From contig JAIXMP010000085.1 in assembly GCA_025677815.1 (NCBI GenBank), forward strand, positions 1 to 22,259: a stretch of 22,259 nucleotides of DNA, in the 5' to 3' direction. Each line of letters begins with the position of its first letter. Position 1 is the first letter of the stretch. The notes under the pieces are model-generated. The model was given only the letters and a program-made list of their open reading frames with translations, ran no database searches and was not told the origin of the DNA. Positions 8,552 to 19,337 of this stretch are shown piece after piece. A program made the translations under genes and the position numbers. The stretch comes from Phascolomyces articulosus. Its lineage: Eukaryota > Mucoromycota > Mucoromycetes > Mucorales > Lichtheimiaceae.

Positions 8552-10359
8552 GGTCCCCTAATAGTCAGGGGTCATCTCAGTCAATTCTATACAGAATGGA
8601 CAGAGATTTTAACCAATGACTGGCTTCTGAACGCCATACATAACAGCTTCAAAACTCAATTTACAAAACCATCACCTTTAAGAATAGTACCACTTCCAAC
8701 TATTCCATTCAATACCGCTCAAAAACAACTACTACACCAAGAAATTCACTCTCTTATCTAAAGGCGCCATCGAACCAGTCTTCAATCACAACCTAGGGTT
8801 TTACAGTACCATGTTCGTAATCCTAAAGAAGGATGGTGGGTTATGCCCCGTTTTCAATCTCAAAGCTCTTAACTCCTACATACAAGCACCACATTTCAAG
8901 ATGGAAACTCTGCAAGAAGTTACCAAACTAATCAAACCATCAAATTACCTTACATCAATCGATTTATCCGATGCCTTTCTCCACATTCCAGTTCATCAAG
9001 ATACTAGGAAGTATCTTCGTTTTCACTAGGAAGGACAGACTTACGAGTTCTGCACAACCCCCTTTGGCCTGTCGTTAGTCCCTTGGCTGTTCACTAAGTT
9101 AACCAAACCAATCTTGGAATAGGCTCAAGCTTAGGGCATAAGGATCAGTGCATATCTAGATAACTAGATCATTATCGCGGACAATCCATACCTCTCGAAG
9201 CTTTACACTCGTATTTGTCCTGAACAAACTAGAGAAGTTAGGATAGATTGTGAATTACAAGAAATCCAGCCTTCACCCCAGTTAATCTATAGAACACCTA
9301 GGTTTTTATTTAGACTCAAAAACAATGAAAGCTCGTTTACTAGGAAAGAAGCTCAGAGATCTTCGTCACAGTATTCATCAGGTTTTGAAAAAACCCATAC
9401 AATCTCCAAGAACCATTTACAGTCTAACCATGCGCATACAGGCGGCGACCTTCACTTTGATTCCGGCACGTTTATACACTCAGCACTTATTACAGATGAA
9501 AAACCAGACAGTCAAAACATTACCAGACTGTAACAACCCTCAACCACTCAACCCCGACTGTATCTAAGAATTACAATGGTGGAACAAGAACTTGAGTCTA
9601 TGGAACAGCAAAAGCATCTTACCACAGACACCACAACAAATCATCTTCATAGATGCAAGCAATATAGGATGGGGTTGTAGCTTAGAACTTCCCAATGGGC
9701 AGCAACAAACAGCCTATGGTCATTGGACTCACAACGAAGCCAATATGTTGATCAACTGGAGGGAGCTCAAAGCAGCCTTTCTAGCTTTGAAGACTTTCCC
9801 CTACCTGAACAACAAAACGATTCTCATTCGAACAGACAATACAACATCAATGGCTTATATGAACAAACAAGGCGGTACTCGTTCTCTACCATTGATGGAA
9901 TTAGCTACGAAATTATGGAAATGGTGTCTATAACGTGGCATAACAATTCAATCGAATCATATAGCCGGAATACACAATACAATCGCCAATTGCGAATCTC
10001 GCCACCCATTCCGCAAAAACAATTGGATGATCGACCCATCAACCTTTCAATACATTCAAAATATGTTCAGATCAAACGATGTAGATCTATTTGTAGATCG
10101 AATTACAAAACTTTTACCAAGATATGGGTCTTGGATGCCAGATCTGGGAAGTCTTGTTACAGATGCATTTACCATACCATGGAACCAGTTTCTACGCCCA
10201 TTTATACATCCACTATGGAATTTGATCAACCGCTGCCTACAGAAGCTGATATATGAACAGATCTCCAAAGCAACAATGATCACTCCTTGGTGGCCTAGTG
10301 TAATTTGGTTCCCAACCATCCAAGCCCTCAGTGTCTCCAAACCAATCCTTCTACCTTAG
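8552..10359 (+). pseudogene. DIRS reverse transcriptase and RNase H
   Basis: Reverse transcriptase blocks run in order: KGAIEPV, GFYSTMFVILKKDGG, NLKALNSYI, HFKMETL, YLTSIDLSDAFLHIPV, RKYLRFH, TPFGLS and SAYLDN. The last is the YLDD catalytic box with its second Asp changed to Asn. After a frameshift follow NKLEKLG, NYKKSSLHP and EHLGFYLDS. RNase H keeps its acids in IIFIDASN, NWRELKAA and LIRTDNTT. The linker PRYGSWMPD...WFPTIQALSV is typical of DIRS. Indels near 8758 and between 9167 and 9244 shift the frame. In-frame stops at 9027, 9120, 9132, 9165, 9244, 9283, 9565, 9931 and 10357 all lie where Gln or Trp is expected. I did not find the methyltransferase domain that some DIRS elements carry. 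Confidence 0.85.
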
Positions 10360-11444
10360 TCAGTCATCCGTCTACCAACTCCAACAGCCATTTGGCCAAT
10401 GACAAACAATACTTGGAAGCTAGCTATGTGGCACTTATCAGTTCAAAATACCAACAACCAAATCTGAATGGGAATGCACAAGCAATTTTTACACACAATC
10501 GCCTACAATACGATACCACAAATGAGTTATATAAACCAGGGCAACTCTTGTTTCTAAAATGGTGTCTTGAAAACGACATTGCACCACAGTCATTCCAACC
10601 TGAGGATCTCATCAATTTTATAAGCCATATGCATACTCGTCATACATATGCAATTTTGACCTTACAACTTTTTCGAGCAGCCATAACTCATTTTCACCAC
10701 AACCTAACCAGTATTAGAACCAATGAACAAATCAACACATTTTTCAATATACTCTTGAAAAACGCACCACCAATTAGACTTCATAGACCCACCATCAGTC
10801 TCCAACCCATGATCGATTATCTACGATCTTTAGATAATCATTCTATTTCACTTGCCACTTTACAAAATAAACTCGCATTTCTTCTGGGTATAACCTGTTT
10901 TCTACATCCATCAGACTTGCAACAGATTCCCTTTACTTCCATCTCCATTTTGGGTGACAAAATTCTGTCCTTTGAGGTTCACAGTCCTAAAGAGAAACGA
11001 CAACGACGACATATCATCAAATCATTTTAAGTTAAAGCTCATCTAGACCAACATCTCTGTCTAGTATATACCTTCCAACTATATATATAACGTCATCCTT
11101 CTTATGACGCCACTCCCTTATTCGTCAACTCCCTACAGCCAAACAATTTGATCAGTACTTGCACAATTCAATCTTGGATTTCAAAACTTATCAGCTTGTC
11201 TACAGAAGAAAAACAGGTTTCATTACAATCCATTGCATCATCATTAGCGATACAATTGGGTATTCCCAAAGATGATATTGTTACTATGGGTAATTGGGCT
11301 TCATCTACTACCTTTGAAAACCACTACCAGAGGGAACATTTATCCACGTTTAACTTCATGAATATGCTTATCACTAATATGGAAGAGGAGGATGAGGATA
11401 TATTTTATGATGCTAGGGATGATGATACTCTAGATTTTAGTTAG
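10305..11444 (+). pseudogene. DIRS tyrosine recombinase
   Basis: This would integrate the circular DNA copy. It overlaps the end of the RT-RNase H frame by about 50 bases in another frame. A helical N-terminal half (about 10500-10750, LINFISHMHTRHTYAILTLQ) leads to the catalytic half. LLGITCFLHPSDLQQI holds His where the family has the first catalytic Arg (normally RPSDL). SPKEKRQRRH probably carries the Lys. VSLQSIASSLA has Gln where the second Arg of the H-x-x-R box is expected. TFENHYQREH keeps the nucleophilic Tyr. TAA codons at 11028 and 11088 break the frame at likely Gln positions. An acidic tail (MEEEDEDIFYDARDDD) ends at 11444. Both Arg losses are CGN to CAN changes. Confidence 0.75.
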
Positions 11445-11488
11445 TTTCCATATTATCTCTGGATTAGCAATCATATTTCATATTTTTA

Positions 11489-11535
11489 TTCAAGTGTCGA
11501 AATAAATTCTGTTAGAATTTATTTCGACACTTGAA
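11489..11535. repeat. Perfect palindrome in the DIRS right region
   Basis: Two fully complementary 22-base arms (11489-11510 and 11514-11535) flank the loop GTT. Flanking inverted copies of ATCATATTTCATATTTTTAT extend the symmetry on both sides to about 11575. Its place fits the internal complementary region of DIRS elements. Confidence 0.85.
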
Positions 11536-11613
11536 TTGACTATTAGACATGAGAATAAAAAATATGAAATATGATTTCCCCTCCCACCTCTACCCTTTCT
11601 GACCTCGCTTAGA

Positions 11614-11714
11614 GATCAATGATATATATTTGACATTAGACTTAGTTTTTATTTTCATTTTCGCTGACTTTTAATAAAAGAAGATAAAGCAATCATATTT
11701 CATATTTTTTATTC
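11614..11714 (-). repeat. Right DIRS inverted repeat
   Basis: Inverted partner of 7512-7612, 99 of 101 bases matching. Beyond it a T-rich stretch with GTGTGCGA, ATGTGCAA and GTGCAC mirrors the GTGCAC and A-run edge on the left. Confidence 0.9.
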
Positions 11715-11785
11715 TCATATCTAATGGTCCATTTTTTTTTTGTGTGCGAAATATTTTTCTTTATGTGCAAACTTTTTTTGTGCAC

Positions 11786-12435
11786 ATTTTGATATTGTAA
11801 ATAAGCCTAAAATCATAACAAAAGTACATCAACACAACGTTATTGCTCTGATATTTGGTTTGGTGGTAATTTAGTGGTGATGAAAGTGTGAACACAATAT
11901 GTGTTGCTTGTAAGATAGATAATAATTTATGATATGATAATTGAGCATAAACACCAAAATGTGTTAATCAGTTATATTTAATGATATTGAGTAATAGGGC
12001 TTTTGGTGAGCAACACGATGTTACTAATAAGATTTGCTTCTTATAATTACAATTCTTATAGCAACTAAAGTTTTTATATATCAGTTCGTAATGTTTAGTA
12101 AGCACCAGTAATATTAATATATATTACACCAATTAAAGCAACAGATATCAATACTAATGTTTTAAGCAAGTATCTGTTTATATGTGATTATACAGCTATA
12201 TTAGCATGGATTCTTTAGGTCACAGTAAAATATATAATACGAATAATATATGATATATAATTGAATTATCGTTTGAAGTATAAAAAATGTATAACAATTG
12301 AAGCTTGGGAGGTATGTCATAAATTAAGAATAATATAAAAAACTAATGATATTTAATTATCTGCTAATATAAAAAATAAAATTTATTTTTAATTTTTTTG
12401 AAAACTGAATTTTTTATATATTTAAAAATGTAATC
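11786..12435. other. AT-rich stretch upstream of the chromodomain transposase
   Basis: No gene visible. GC content falls further towards 12435. I could not find a terminal inverted repeat pairing this stretch with 13993-14400. Confidence 0.4.
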
Positions 12436-13992
12436 ATGGAAGGGACTAATATGGAAAATATGCAAATTATTGAAAATTATGATGATAAAATTAATTATGA
12501 AGTAAAAAATATTATAGATAATCATTGGACTTTTTTAAATAACAATTGGAATAAAATAAGTTTTAAGTATAAACATAGAACAGAGTTAAAAAAAATAAAT
12601 GAAATAGAAAAAATTAAAGAAATATTAAAAAATAAAATTGGATATATCAGTATATTCTTTTTTTTAAATGTATTATATTCAAATATTGAGTATCCTGGAC
12701 CATATAAAGAAATAGATAAAGGGTTATTTCTATTATATCATCTAGTTTCAGGAATTTCAGGAAAATATAACATTGAGCGGCATTTACCATATAGTACTTT
12801 TTATTCTTTTTATAAAAAATTTTGGATGTTTGAAGAAAATTATATCAGATTAAATAAAATTATAAATGATTGTTATAAAAATATGTTTTCATCTGTTTTA
12901 TTAAGAATATATTCTGCACGTAAAATTAATCCAGAACTTTTTAAACATATAACTTTAATAATTGATGGGCATGATTCAAGAATAAATTATGTTAATACAG
13001 ATATAAAAAAAGAAAAATTGTATTCATATAAGTTTAAAAATAGAGGTATAAGAACACAAATAGTAAGTGATATAAATGATATGATTTTATTTATTTCTAA
13101 AAGTGATTATTGTTCAGATTCATCAGATGGATCAGTGTTTTTAAATATGAAAATATATAATAAAATGGATAATAATGATGTAATGGCAATGGATGGTGGA
13201 TATACTCTATTTATTAATAAATTTATAGAATTATCCAAATTAAAGAGTAAAGAATTTGAAAATAATAATTTTGTGTTTCCTATACGTAAAGATAATAAAA
13301 TTAAATTAACAGAACCTGAAAAACACTTTAATAATGTATTTGGTAGCTTCCGGTCTAAAATAGAAAATCAATTTGCTGAGTTAGGTAATAAATTTATTAG
13401 ATTCAATAATAATTCTTCTACTGTTCGAATAGATAATATAAAATTTTATAATCTTCAATTCCATGTAGCTTGTTTGTTAAAAAATATTACAAAATTTGTT
13501 GAACTATTTAATATCCCTATTTTACCACATAATAAATTATGGGAAACTGAAAATTTTGAGTTTCCTTCTGAAAAAAATATAATTGATATAGTTATTACAA
13601 ATGAAGAAGTAAATAAAGAGAAACTAAATAAAATGATTGATGTACAAAATAATTTTATAAATTTAAATTTAAATAAGAATATAAACATTATTAATGAATA
13701 TAGTGATAGTAGTAATAATAGTAATGATAATAAAAATTTAGATAGTAGTGAAGATGATGTTCTAAAATTTAATGAAAAGAAAAGAAAACGAAAAAATAAA
13801 TCTAAATCAAAAAATATAAAAATATATGAAGTTGAGAAAGTAATTGATCATAAAATAGAAAATAATAAATATTTCTTTTTGGTTAAATGGAAATACTATA
13901 ATGACGATAATAATAGTTATATACCATATGATAATTTTAATCAAAAAGATATAATAAATAACTATTTAATAAAAAATAATATTACAATATAA
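12436..13992 (+). CDS. Harbinger-like DDE transposase with C-terminal chromodomain
   Basis: An intact 518-residue, intronless frame. The DDE_4-type catalytic core shows D177 in TLIIDGHDSRI, then YKFKNRGIRTQIVSD, D253 in VMAMDGGYTLF and E310 in FRSKIENQFAELGNKF, which is the PIF/Harbinger order. A Ser/Asn/Asp-rich linker (about 422-445) and a basic nuclear signal (KKRKRKNKSKSK, 448-459) precede a chromodomain at 463-510: YEVEKVIDHK, then FFLVKWKYY, with Y464, W485 and Y488 as likely aromatic-cage residues. The N-terminal 30-60 region matches the relic at 6794. Codons are extremely A/T-rich, unlike the other elements here. The protein probably cuts DNA and docks on methylated histone tails, or it may be domesticated. 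I saw no Myb-like partner gene and no clear TIRs. Confidence 0.75.
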   Translation: MEGTNMENMQIIENYDDKINYEVKNIIDNHWTFLNNNWNKISFKYKHRTELKKINEIEKIKEILKNKIGYISIFFFLNVLYSNIEYPGPYKEIDKGLFLLYHLVSGISGKYNIERHLPYSTFYSFYKKFWMFEENYIRLNKIINDCYKNMFSSVLLRIYSARKINPELFKHITLIIDGHDSRINYVNTDIKKEKLYSYKFKNRGIRTQIVSDINDMILFISKSDYCSDSSDGSVFLNMKIYNKMDNNDVMAMDGGYTLFINKFIELSKLKSKEFENNNFVFPIRKDNKIKLTEPEKHFNNVFGSFRSKIENQFAELGNKFIRFNNNSSTVRIDNIKFYNLQFHVACLLKNITKFVELFNIPILPHNKLWETENFEFPSEKNIIDIVITNEEVNKEKLNKMIDVQNNFINLNLNKNINIINEYSDSSNNSNDNKNLDSSEDDVLKFNEKKRKRKNKSKSKNIKIYEVEKVIDHKIENNKYFFLVKWKYYNDDNNSYIPYDNFNQKDIINNYLIKNNITI

Positions 13993-15423
13993 AGTTTTTA
14001 TATATTAATTTAATCAAGAATAGTTACTATGGCAACCCATTAAAATATGATTTCTATAAAAATTAAACAAAAATATAATTATACCATCCTAATGATAAAA
14101 AATTTTATTTTCATATTTGTTACTAGGTAGTAAAAAAGAACTATTAATAATTAAAAACCATTTATTTTATAATATAATTATTAATATATGAATACTACTT
14201 GTTCTTGATATATCAGCTTAGATTAGCAGTTCTTGTTATTATAAAAGAGTAACTTGTATAATATGTTACTATATGATATAATCCTTGATATAATGTCTTG
14301 AATTCAATGATAATAGTCAAAGTCAGGTATGTTACTTCTGACTGGTAATGATAATAGAAAAAGGATCAGGAATGTTACGTCTGTCTTATATTGAAATGTT
14401 AAGCTTTCTTTAAGCTACAGTAAAATTAAAACAAGCCAGTTCGGTCTTGAGTGAATCAATACTCTTAAAATTTATGTATATGATAAAGAGAAGTATAATT
14501 GATTGATTTTATTTCAGATACAAAATAATAGGGTATTTATATGTTTTCCAATAATTAAATATTTCTATCCTAAGTAACAACATGTGAAGATACTGCGGTT
14601 GCTACGAGATACTGTGGTAATAGATGAATATCCACTAATAATATAATGTGTTGAATAAGTGATAATTATATTTATAAATATGTTGCTGCAGTTTGTATAT
14701 ATCTCTTGTTAATTGGAAGATACCAAAAGGTAAGATAATCCAATATTGTTGCAGTAACAGTATTTATATATAGAGTTGTTTCATAGTAATAATGGTAATA
14801 ACTGCGGTTCTTTCTAGGGGGTTATAACGTTAGTAAGAAAATAACAGTATATTATTGTTCTGTGCTGTATCAAATCTAAAAATCAAAAATATAATACAAA
14901 AAATACTGTTCTCTAAATGTCATAGCCCTGTTTTACTATTGCTATAATGGCAATTCGTTACCTAAGCCCACTTTATTGTAATAATTCCAATTATTCCATG
15001 TGGCTATATAGTTTATAAACTACACCTCATGATAATCAAGTATATTAAGAACAATCATCGATTTTTAATTATAATACTATAAAGCTTCCATAGCACACCC
15101 TTGTTCAAGCGTTGCTATAATGCCAATTTGTCAACCAAGCCCACTTCATTATAACATTGTTATGTAATAGAAAAAGTATAAACGACCATTGTTTTAATTG
15201 AAGAGAGGCACTACTCAATTTTTTCTTATCTTGAAGCATTTCAACTATTATCCACATTTGTCAATTACTTAAAAAATTCCTTTATATTACACTCCCAAAC
15301 GTAAGTGTATTGAATCATTGCCATTAGAGCTTTTCTTCTTATAAATATATAAAAATTGATTAAAGTACTTATATATAACATGTACCTAAATGGGTACTTA
15401 TACTTTCTTAGATCTATAATATA
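13993..15423. other. Long AT-rich stretch, no gene seen
   Basis: No reading frame or RNA gene is supported. Small local duplications are present: AATGATAATAG followed by TCAGG.ATGTTAC.TCTG occurs at about 14306 and 14347, and a longer direct repeat lies at 14908-15165. The MULE promoter should lie in the last 200 bases. Confidence 0.5.
14908..15165 (+). repeat. Degenerate direct repeat, about 173 bp apart
   Basis: The block CATAGCCC...TTGCTATAATGGCAATTCG...AAGCCCACTTTATTGTAA (about 14918-14983) recurs at about 15090-15155 as CATAGCAC...TTGCTATAATGCCAATTTG...AAGCCCACTTCATTATAA. It lies upstream of the MULE gene and could be subterminal sequence of that element. Confidence 0.55.
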
Positions 15424-16678
15424 ATGTCAAACAATAGCAATAATAACGAAGAGTTTTTTAACAGATCTTTTGATTCTTTGGAAACTTTGGAGACCGAATT
15501 GTGCAAACATGCCTGTAGCAAAGGTTTTGATATTATGAAAGGTAGATCAATCAAAAACAAGGAGGTCAGTAGATTTGTCAGCTGCTATTTTACCTATGTC
15601 CATGGTGGTCAGTACAAACCCCATCGCATTAATAAAGAAGATCAGAAGTCTGATGAGGAATCTAGTATGCAAGAGTTGAATGCTCCTTCCAATCAATCCA
15701 GTAACAAGAAAGGAAAAGCCAGACACCTATAAAAGACTAAAAAATTAGGTTGCTCGTTTTATATGTATGCAACATGTGTAAAAAGAAAACCTAATGGACC
15801 TTTAATACCAAATCCAATAAGCATAATTTGAAGCATAATCATAACCCTGTTACCAATGTGTCAATCTACCCTGCCATCAGAAAGCAAGATTTGGATGTTG
15901 AAAAACTTAAGGAATATTTGGAATCTGGAGTGGAGCCATGACAAGCACTCCAATTGGTACATAATGAAAATCCTCAATCATTGGTTATCATCAAGGATAT
16001 CTATAATACCAACAACAAGTTCAACAAGCAAGCCACTAAGAATGGAACAAATTTTGATGCTATTGAAAATCATCTCAAGAAGCACTATGAAATCTGCTAT
16101 TTGGCAGGTCCTGATAATTCTTTGAAGTCGTTCTTTTTTGTGCATCGAGCAAACATCAAGAAGGCCCAGAAGTTTACCGAGGTGATCGTTCTAGATGCAA
16201 CATATCGCACAAATACATCCAAGCTTCCATTAGTAAACATTGTTGGCGTCGATAACGTATTGGCAAACCGAAGGCTATCCTCTCTTCGTACCTTTTATAT
16301 TGGATCAGCTATAATAACAGAAGAAAATGTATTATCGTACGAGTGGCTTCTTCAAATGCTCAAGGATACAGTATACTATAAGGGGGAGGAACCTGGTTTG
16401 ATTGTTACTGATGATGATAAAGTACTACCAGGTGCTATTAAAAATGTATTTCCCTTGAGTTCACATTCTCTATGTGCTTGGCACATCAAAAGAAATTTCA
16501 AGAAATGATTGGTGAATATCCTTAATAAGTCATCACACCAATACAAGGCAGTAATCAAACAGATCGACCAGCTTTTGTATAAACCAAGATTACAGGAGTT
16601 CAATCAGGCAAGACAAACTTATTTTGGATTGGTCAATGAGTTATCAAATGCAAAGGAAATGAAGATGCATTTATCAAG

Positions 16679-16778
16679 GTAAAATATTTATTATTAGTTC
16701 TTAAAATATACTGCATAATAATACTAGATGAATACTTACAATAAAAAAAAGCTGTATTTTATATAAATTCTATAATAG
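16679..16778 (+). other. Intron in MULE gene
   Basis: One hundred bases with donor GTAAAA and acceptor TATAATAG. Splicing joins KMHLS to SILKYKERWGGPW in frame, restoring the run from the second Asp to the catalytic Glu. Confidence 0.65.
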
Positions 16779-16929
16779 TATACTGAAGTACAAAGAGCGT
16801 TGGGGTGGTCCATGGGTTACTCAACACCTATCGCTAGAATGTACATCGACACAAAGGGCGGAGAAATTCCATTATTGCATCAAGGAATATTTGAATACAC
16901 CATCTACCATGTTCGAACTTGTTGATCAT

Positions 16930-17242
16930 ATTTGTGAAAAATATAAAAGGTAGTAAAAATAGAAAAGTAAAGATAATAGGAATACGTTGAGACTGTTATA
17001 TAGATTTATTTCATAAAAATAGTGATGCTCCAACTATCTGATAAATTGAGGTCCTTTTATACTTTTCAGTGAGATATATATTTCTTATTATTTCTTTACA
17101 TATACTATTGTTGTGTTCATATTTGTATTAGAGATATTGTCAATGATGGGAACTGTTCCTATTATCTTATGCCTGTCTATGACACAAGGCGTTTATGAAT
17201 CCCTTATTCTTATTATTTTATTCGCATGCCTTATTTGGTACA
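16930..17242 (+). repeat. Dispersed repeat, copy 2, inside the MULE gene
   Basis: Matches the reverse complement of 6037-6353. It lies between the exon ending CEKYKR (about 16949) and the one starting HEDAARQL (17479). The 529-base gap is much longer than the other introns here, and direct GT-AG splicing leaves the phase off by one. The hydrophobic 93-codon frame at 17113-17394 lies in this gap and is probably chance. Confidence 0.65.
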
Positions 17243-18487
17243 TCTGTTCTGATGTACCTGGTCATGGCATTAATCTTATTCTTTACCCTTATTTTTACCT
17301 CATCCTATTTTGGATGTGGCACAGACTTTACTTATTTATTCTATCCGATCTTATGGACATGACAGTATTGTTACTTATGACCAAACTATTGTAAGTGCAT
17401 AGCATCTTGTATTTCATTCTAATTTCTAGAACAAAAAAAAATATATATATGATATTAATATGTGCTTTCTATTATCAGCATGAAGATGCTGCAAGACAGC
17501 TAGATCAAGAACTTATGCATCGACAGCTGTCTAAAGACCTTCAGAAGAAAAATATTGATGAAGATATGATATGTGCTTTGCAACCTCTAGATGGATCCAT
17601 TTATCATTTTGCCATACAGATGATTCGAAAAGAAATGTATTATGCCCGTGACTTATATAAAGAAGGTGAAACAGGAGTATCCATTGGTACCAAGTGCACC
17701 AAATGGTATCGCCCCTTTATATGGTTTTTACCTTGCTGCCATCAGCTCTTGACCAATGTTGGTGAAATATCTTTTATTGCTCTTGATCCTTCAGTAATAC
17801 ACAAGAGATGGTAGTTGTCAAACAAGAATCAGAGTAATTCATCAAACGGTATGCTTTTCTATTTTCTCTTTGTCTATACAATTATATAGTTTGATTTATG
17901 TTACATAATATGTATTTTCTAATACACAAATGTAAATATTAATTAATATATAGAATGTATATTGATGCTGCTATCCAACGATATAATAACTTGGTTCTTA
18001 AAGACCATATAGAAAACCAAAGAACGATACTGCCAACTGGAAAGCCTATAACAAAAATTGGATCTACTATCAGAACTAGATTCTACAGTTGAGCAATATG
18101 CTCCTGTAAATCCCAAAGATATCACAATCCCGTGTATAAGCAACCCAAAAGGCCGACCAGCTAACAAAACTAGTAAACAAATTCAAGGGAAACCTATCGA
18201 AACAGTTTCATCATCTATATTATCAAACAACACTGCTAATATTGACACTTCAAATATATCACATACAACAAGCTCATCAAATACATCAAATGCATCAACC
18301 TTGTCTAATGAGTTGAGAATAATAAATAAACTAAAAGATATAAAAATAACAAAACAACAGAAAACCCTAATACACCAAAAACACTAAAAAAACAAGAACC
18401 TTTCAATAAAAATAATGAACAAATCGAACCCTTGATAATTCCGAAAAAAAGAGTTAAATCTTCACAAGTAGAAGCAAGAAATAAAAG

Positions 18488-18569
18488 GTAAATGGATGGT
18501 TTTACTGTAAAAAAATATTATAAAAAAATTAGCAGCTATTAAAAGTATATTATACGTACCACTATATAG
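18488..18569 (+). other. Intron before the OTU exon
   Basis: Eighty-two bases with donor GTAAAT and acceptor CTATATAG. Splicing joins QVEARNKR to YRKEEEAKKK in frame and leads directly into the OTU domain. This supports linker and OTU being parts of one protein. Confidence 0.65.
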
Positions 18570-19337
18570 ATATAGAAAAGAAGAAGAAGCTAAGAAGAAG
18601 ATACTCCCAAGTTCAGACAATATACCTACCAAGGCAATTTGTAAAATGTTTCAGATTATTGGCGATGGATATTGCGGCTTCCAAGCCATTGCTTACAATG
18701 TTTATAAAGATCAAGATCGCCATATGGAAGTTCGAAAACAAATGCTTGATTTCATGATAGATCTGAAGTACAGTGAAAAGTGCAGGGAGCATATCTTTAA
18801 AAAGGATGATGTTGCTATTAATTCGGCAATCAAGGCATTAAACTATAGTATCAATATGCCTGCTGCAGCGTTATATCCACAAGAATACTAGTTTAACGGT
18901 GATACAATGATCCAACTAGTGGTGGATACATTTAACTATCCAATTGTGATGTTTACTTCTATTTGTCTATTCACTCACCAAAGCATCTTGTGTGTCCCGC
19001 TATTTAATATTCCAAATGAAGAATATATCAAGAAACCATATGTCCTCCATTATGTTGCCAACAGCCATTGGCAAACATTGGAATTAGGATTTACAAACCT
19101 GGTTGTATGGCCACCCATCAACTGGTGCGAAAATCATGAAAAGTTATAGATCCAACAGGCTTTTGTGTCTAACTACTCGAGTTATAAGAGATACTTTAAG
19201 TATCTGCATATCTGTAAGCCACCAGCACTGGGTAACACCATATTATTTCGTTTATGAACATGGGGAAATTATATATTCAAATCAAGGAGTACGTTGAAAT
19301 CAAAAATAATACTTACAGTATATTCTTTACATTATAG

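Larger units (their letters stand above)
7351..11785 (+). mobile_element. Decayed DIRS-type tyrosine-recombinase retroelement
   Basis: The order is Gag-like, reverse transcriptase, RNase H, then tyrosine recombinase, with no integrase and no LTRs; this is the DIRS order. Inverted repeats of 101 bp flank the genes (7512-7612 and 11614-11714, two mismatches). GTGCAC plus A or T runs mark both outer edges (7351 and 11780). A palindrome at 11489-11535 and copies of terminal sequence at 11467-11575 fit the internal complementary region that DIRS elements use to make circles. Every coding part carries in-frame stops, so this copy is dead. Confidence 0.85.
15424..19257 (+). pseudogene. Decayed MULE transposase with OTU cysteine protease domain
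   Basis: A multi-exon gene read in pieces. First comes a FAR1-like zinc-binding start (FDSLETLETELCKHACSKGF; then LGCSFYMYATC with HNLKHNHNP). The MULE core has D in VIVLDATYRT (16194), D in LIVTDDDK (16407-16418), the C-x2-H of HSLCAWHIKRN and, after an intron, E in TSTQRAEKFH (16861). A SWIM-like finger follows (TKCTKWYRP...LPCCHQ, about 17692-17745), then a Ser/Thr/Asn-rich linker with NPKGRPANK. An OTU protease fold comes last: catalytic D and C in IGDGYCGFQAIA (18664-18675) and H in ANSHWQTLEL (about 19066). In-frame stops at 15730, 15939, 16506, 17812, 18889 and 19147 all sit at likely Gln or Trp codons. Indels near 15825 and 18060 also break it. OTU-bearing MULEs are known in other eukaryotes; the protease's role is unclear. 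Confidence 0.75.

Noticed and set aside
9723..10340. Overlapping plus and minus frames over the RNase H and linker region
   Set aside because: The RNase H frame (9592-10359) has the conserved FIDAS, WREL and RTDN acids; the others are shadows.
10424..10615. 63-codon minus-strand frame in the recombinase
   Set aside because: Antisense of the recombinase N-terminus, with no motif.
7710..11090. Alternative genetic code with TAA/TAG read as glutamine
   Set aside because: Several stops fall at conserved Trp positions (RFH*EG, KLG*IV), and the intact genes here (797-2360 and 12436-13992) have no internal TAA or TAG. Transition decay explains all cases.
13455..13688. 77-codon minus-strand frame in the chromodomain transposase
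   Set aside because: Antisense Phe/Ile-rich shadow of Lys/Asn-rich coding DNA.
17113..17394. 93-codon hydrophobic plus-strand frame, possible membrane protein
   Set aside because: It begins in the dispersed repeat and lies in the gap between two MULE exons. The Ile/Leu/Phe richness comes from T-rich DNA, and repeat copy 1 does not keep the frame.
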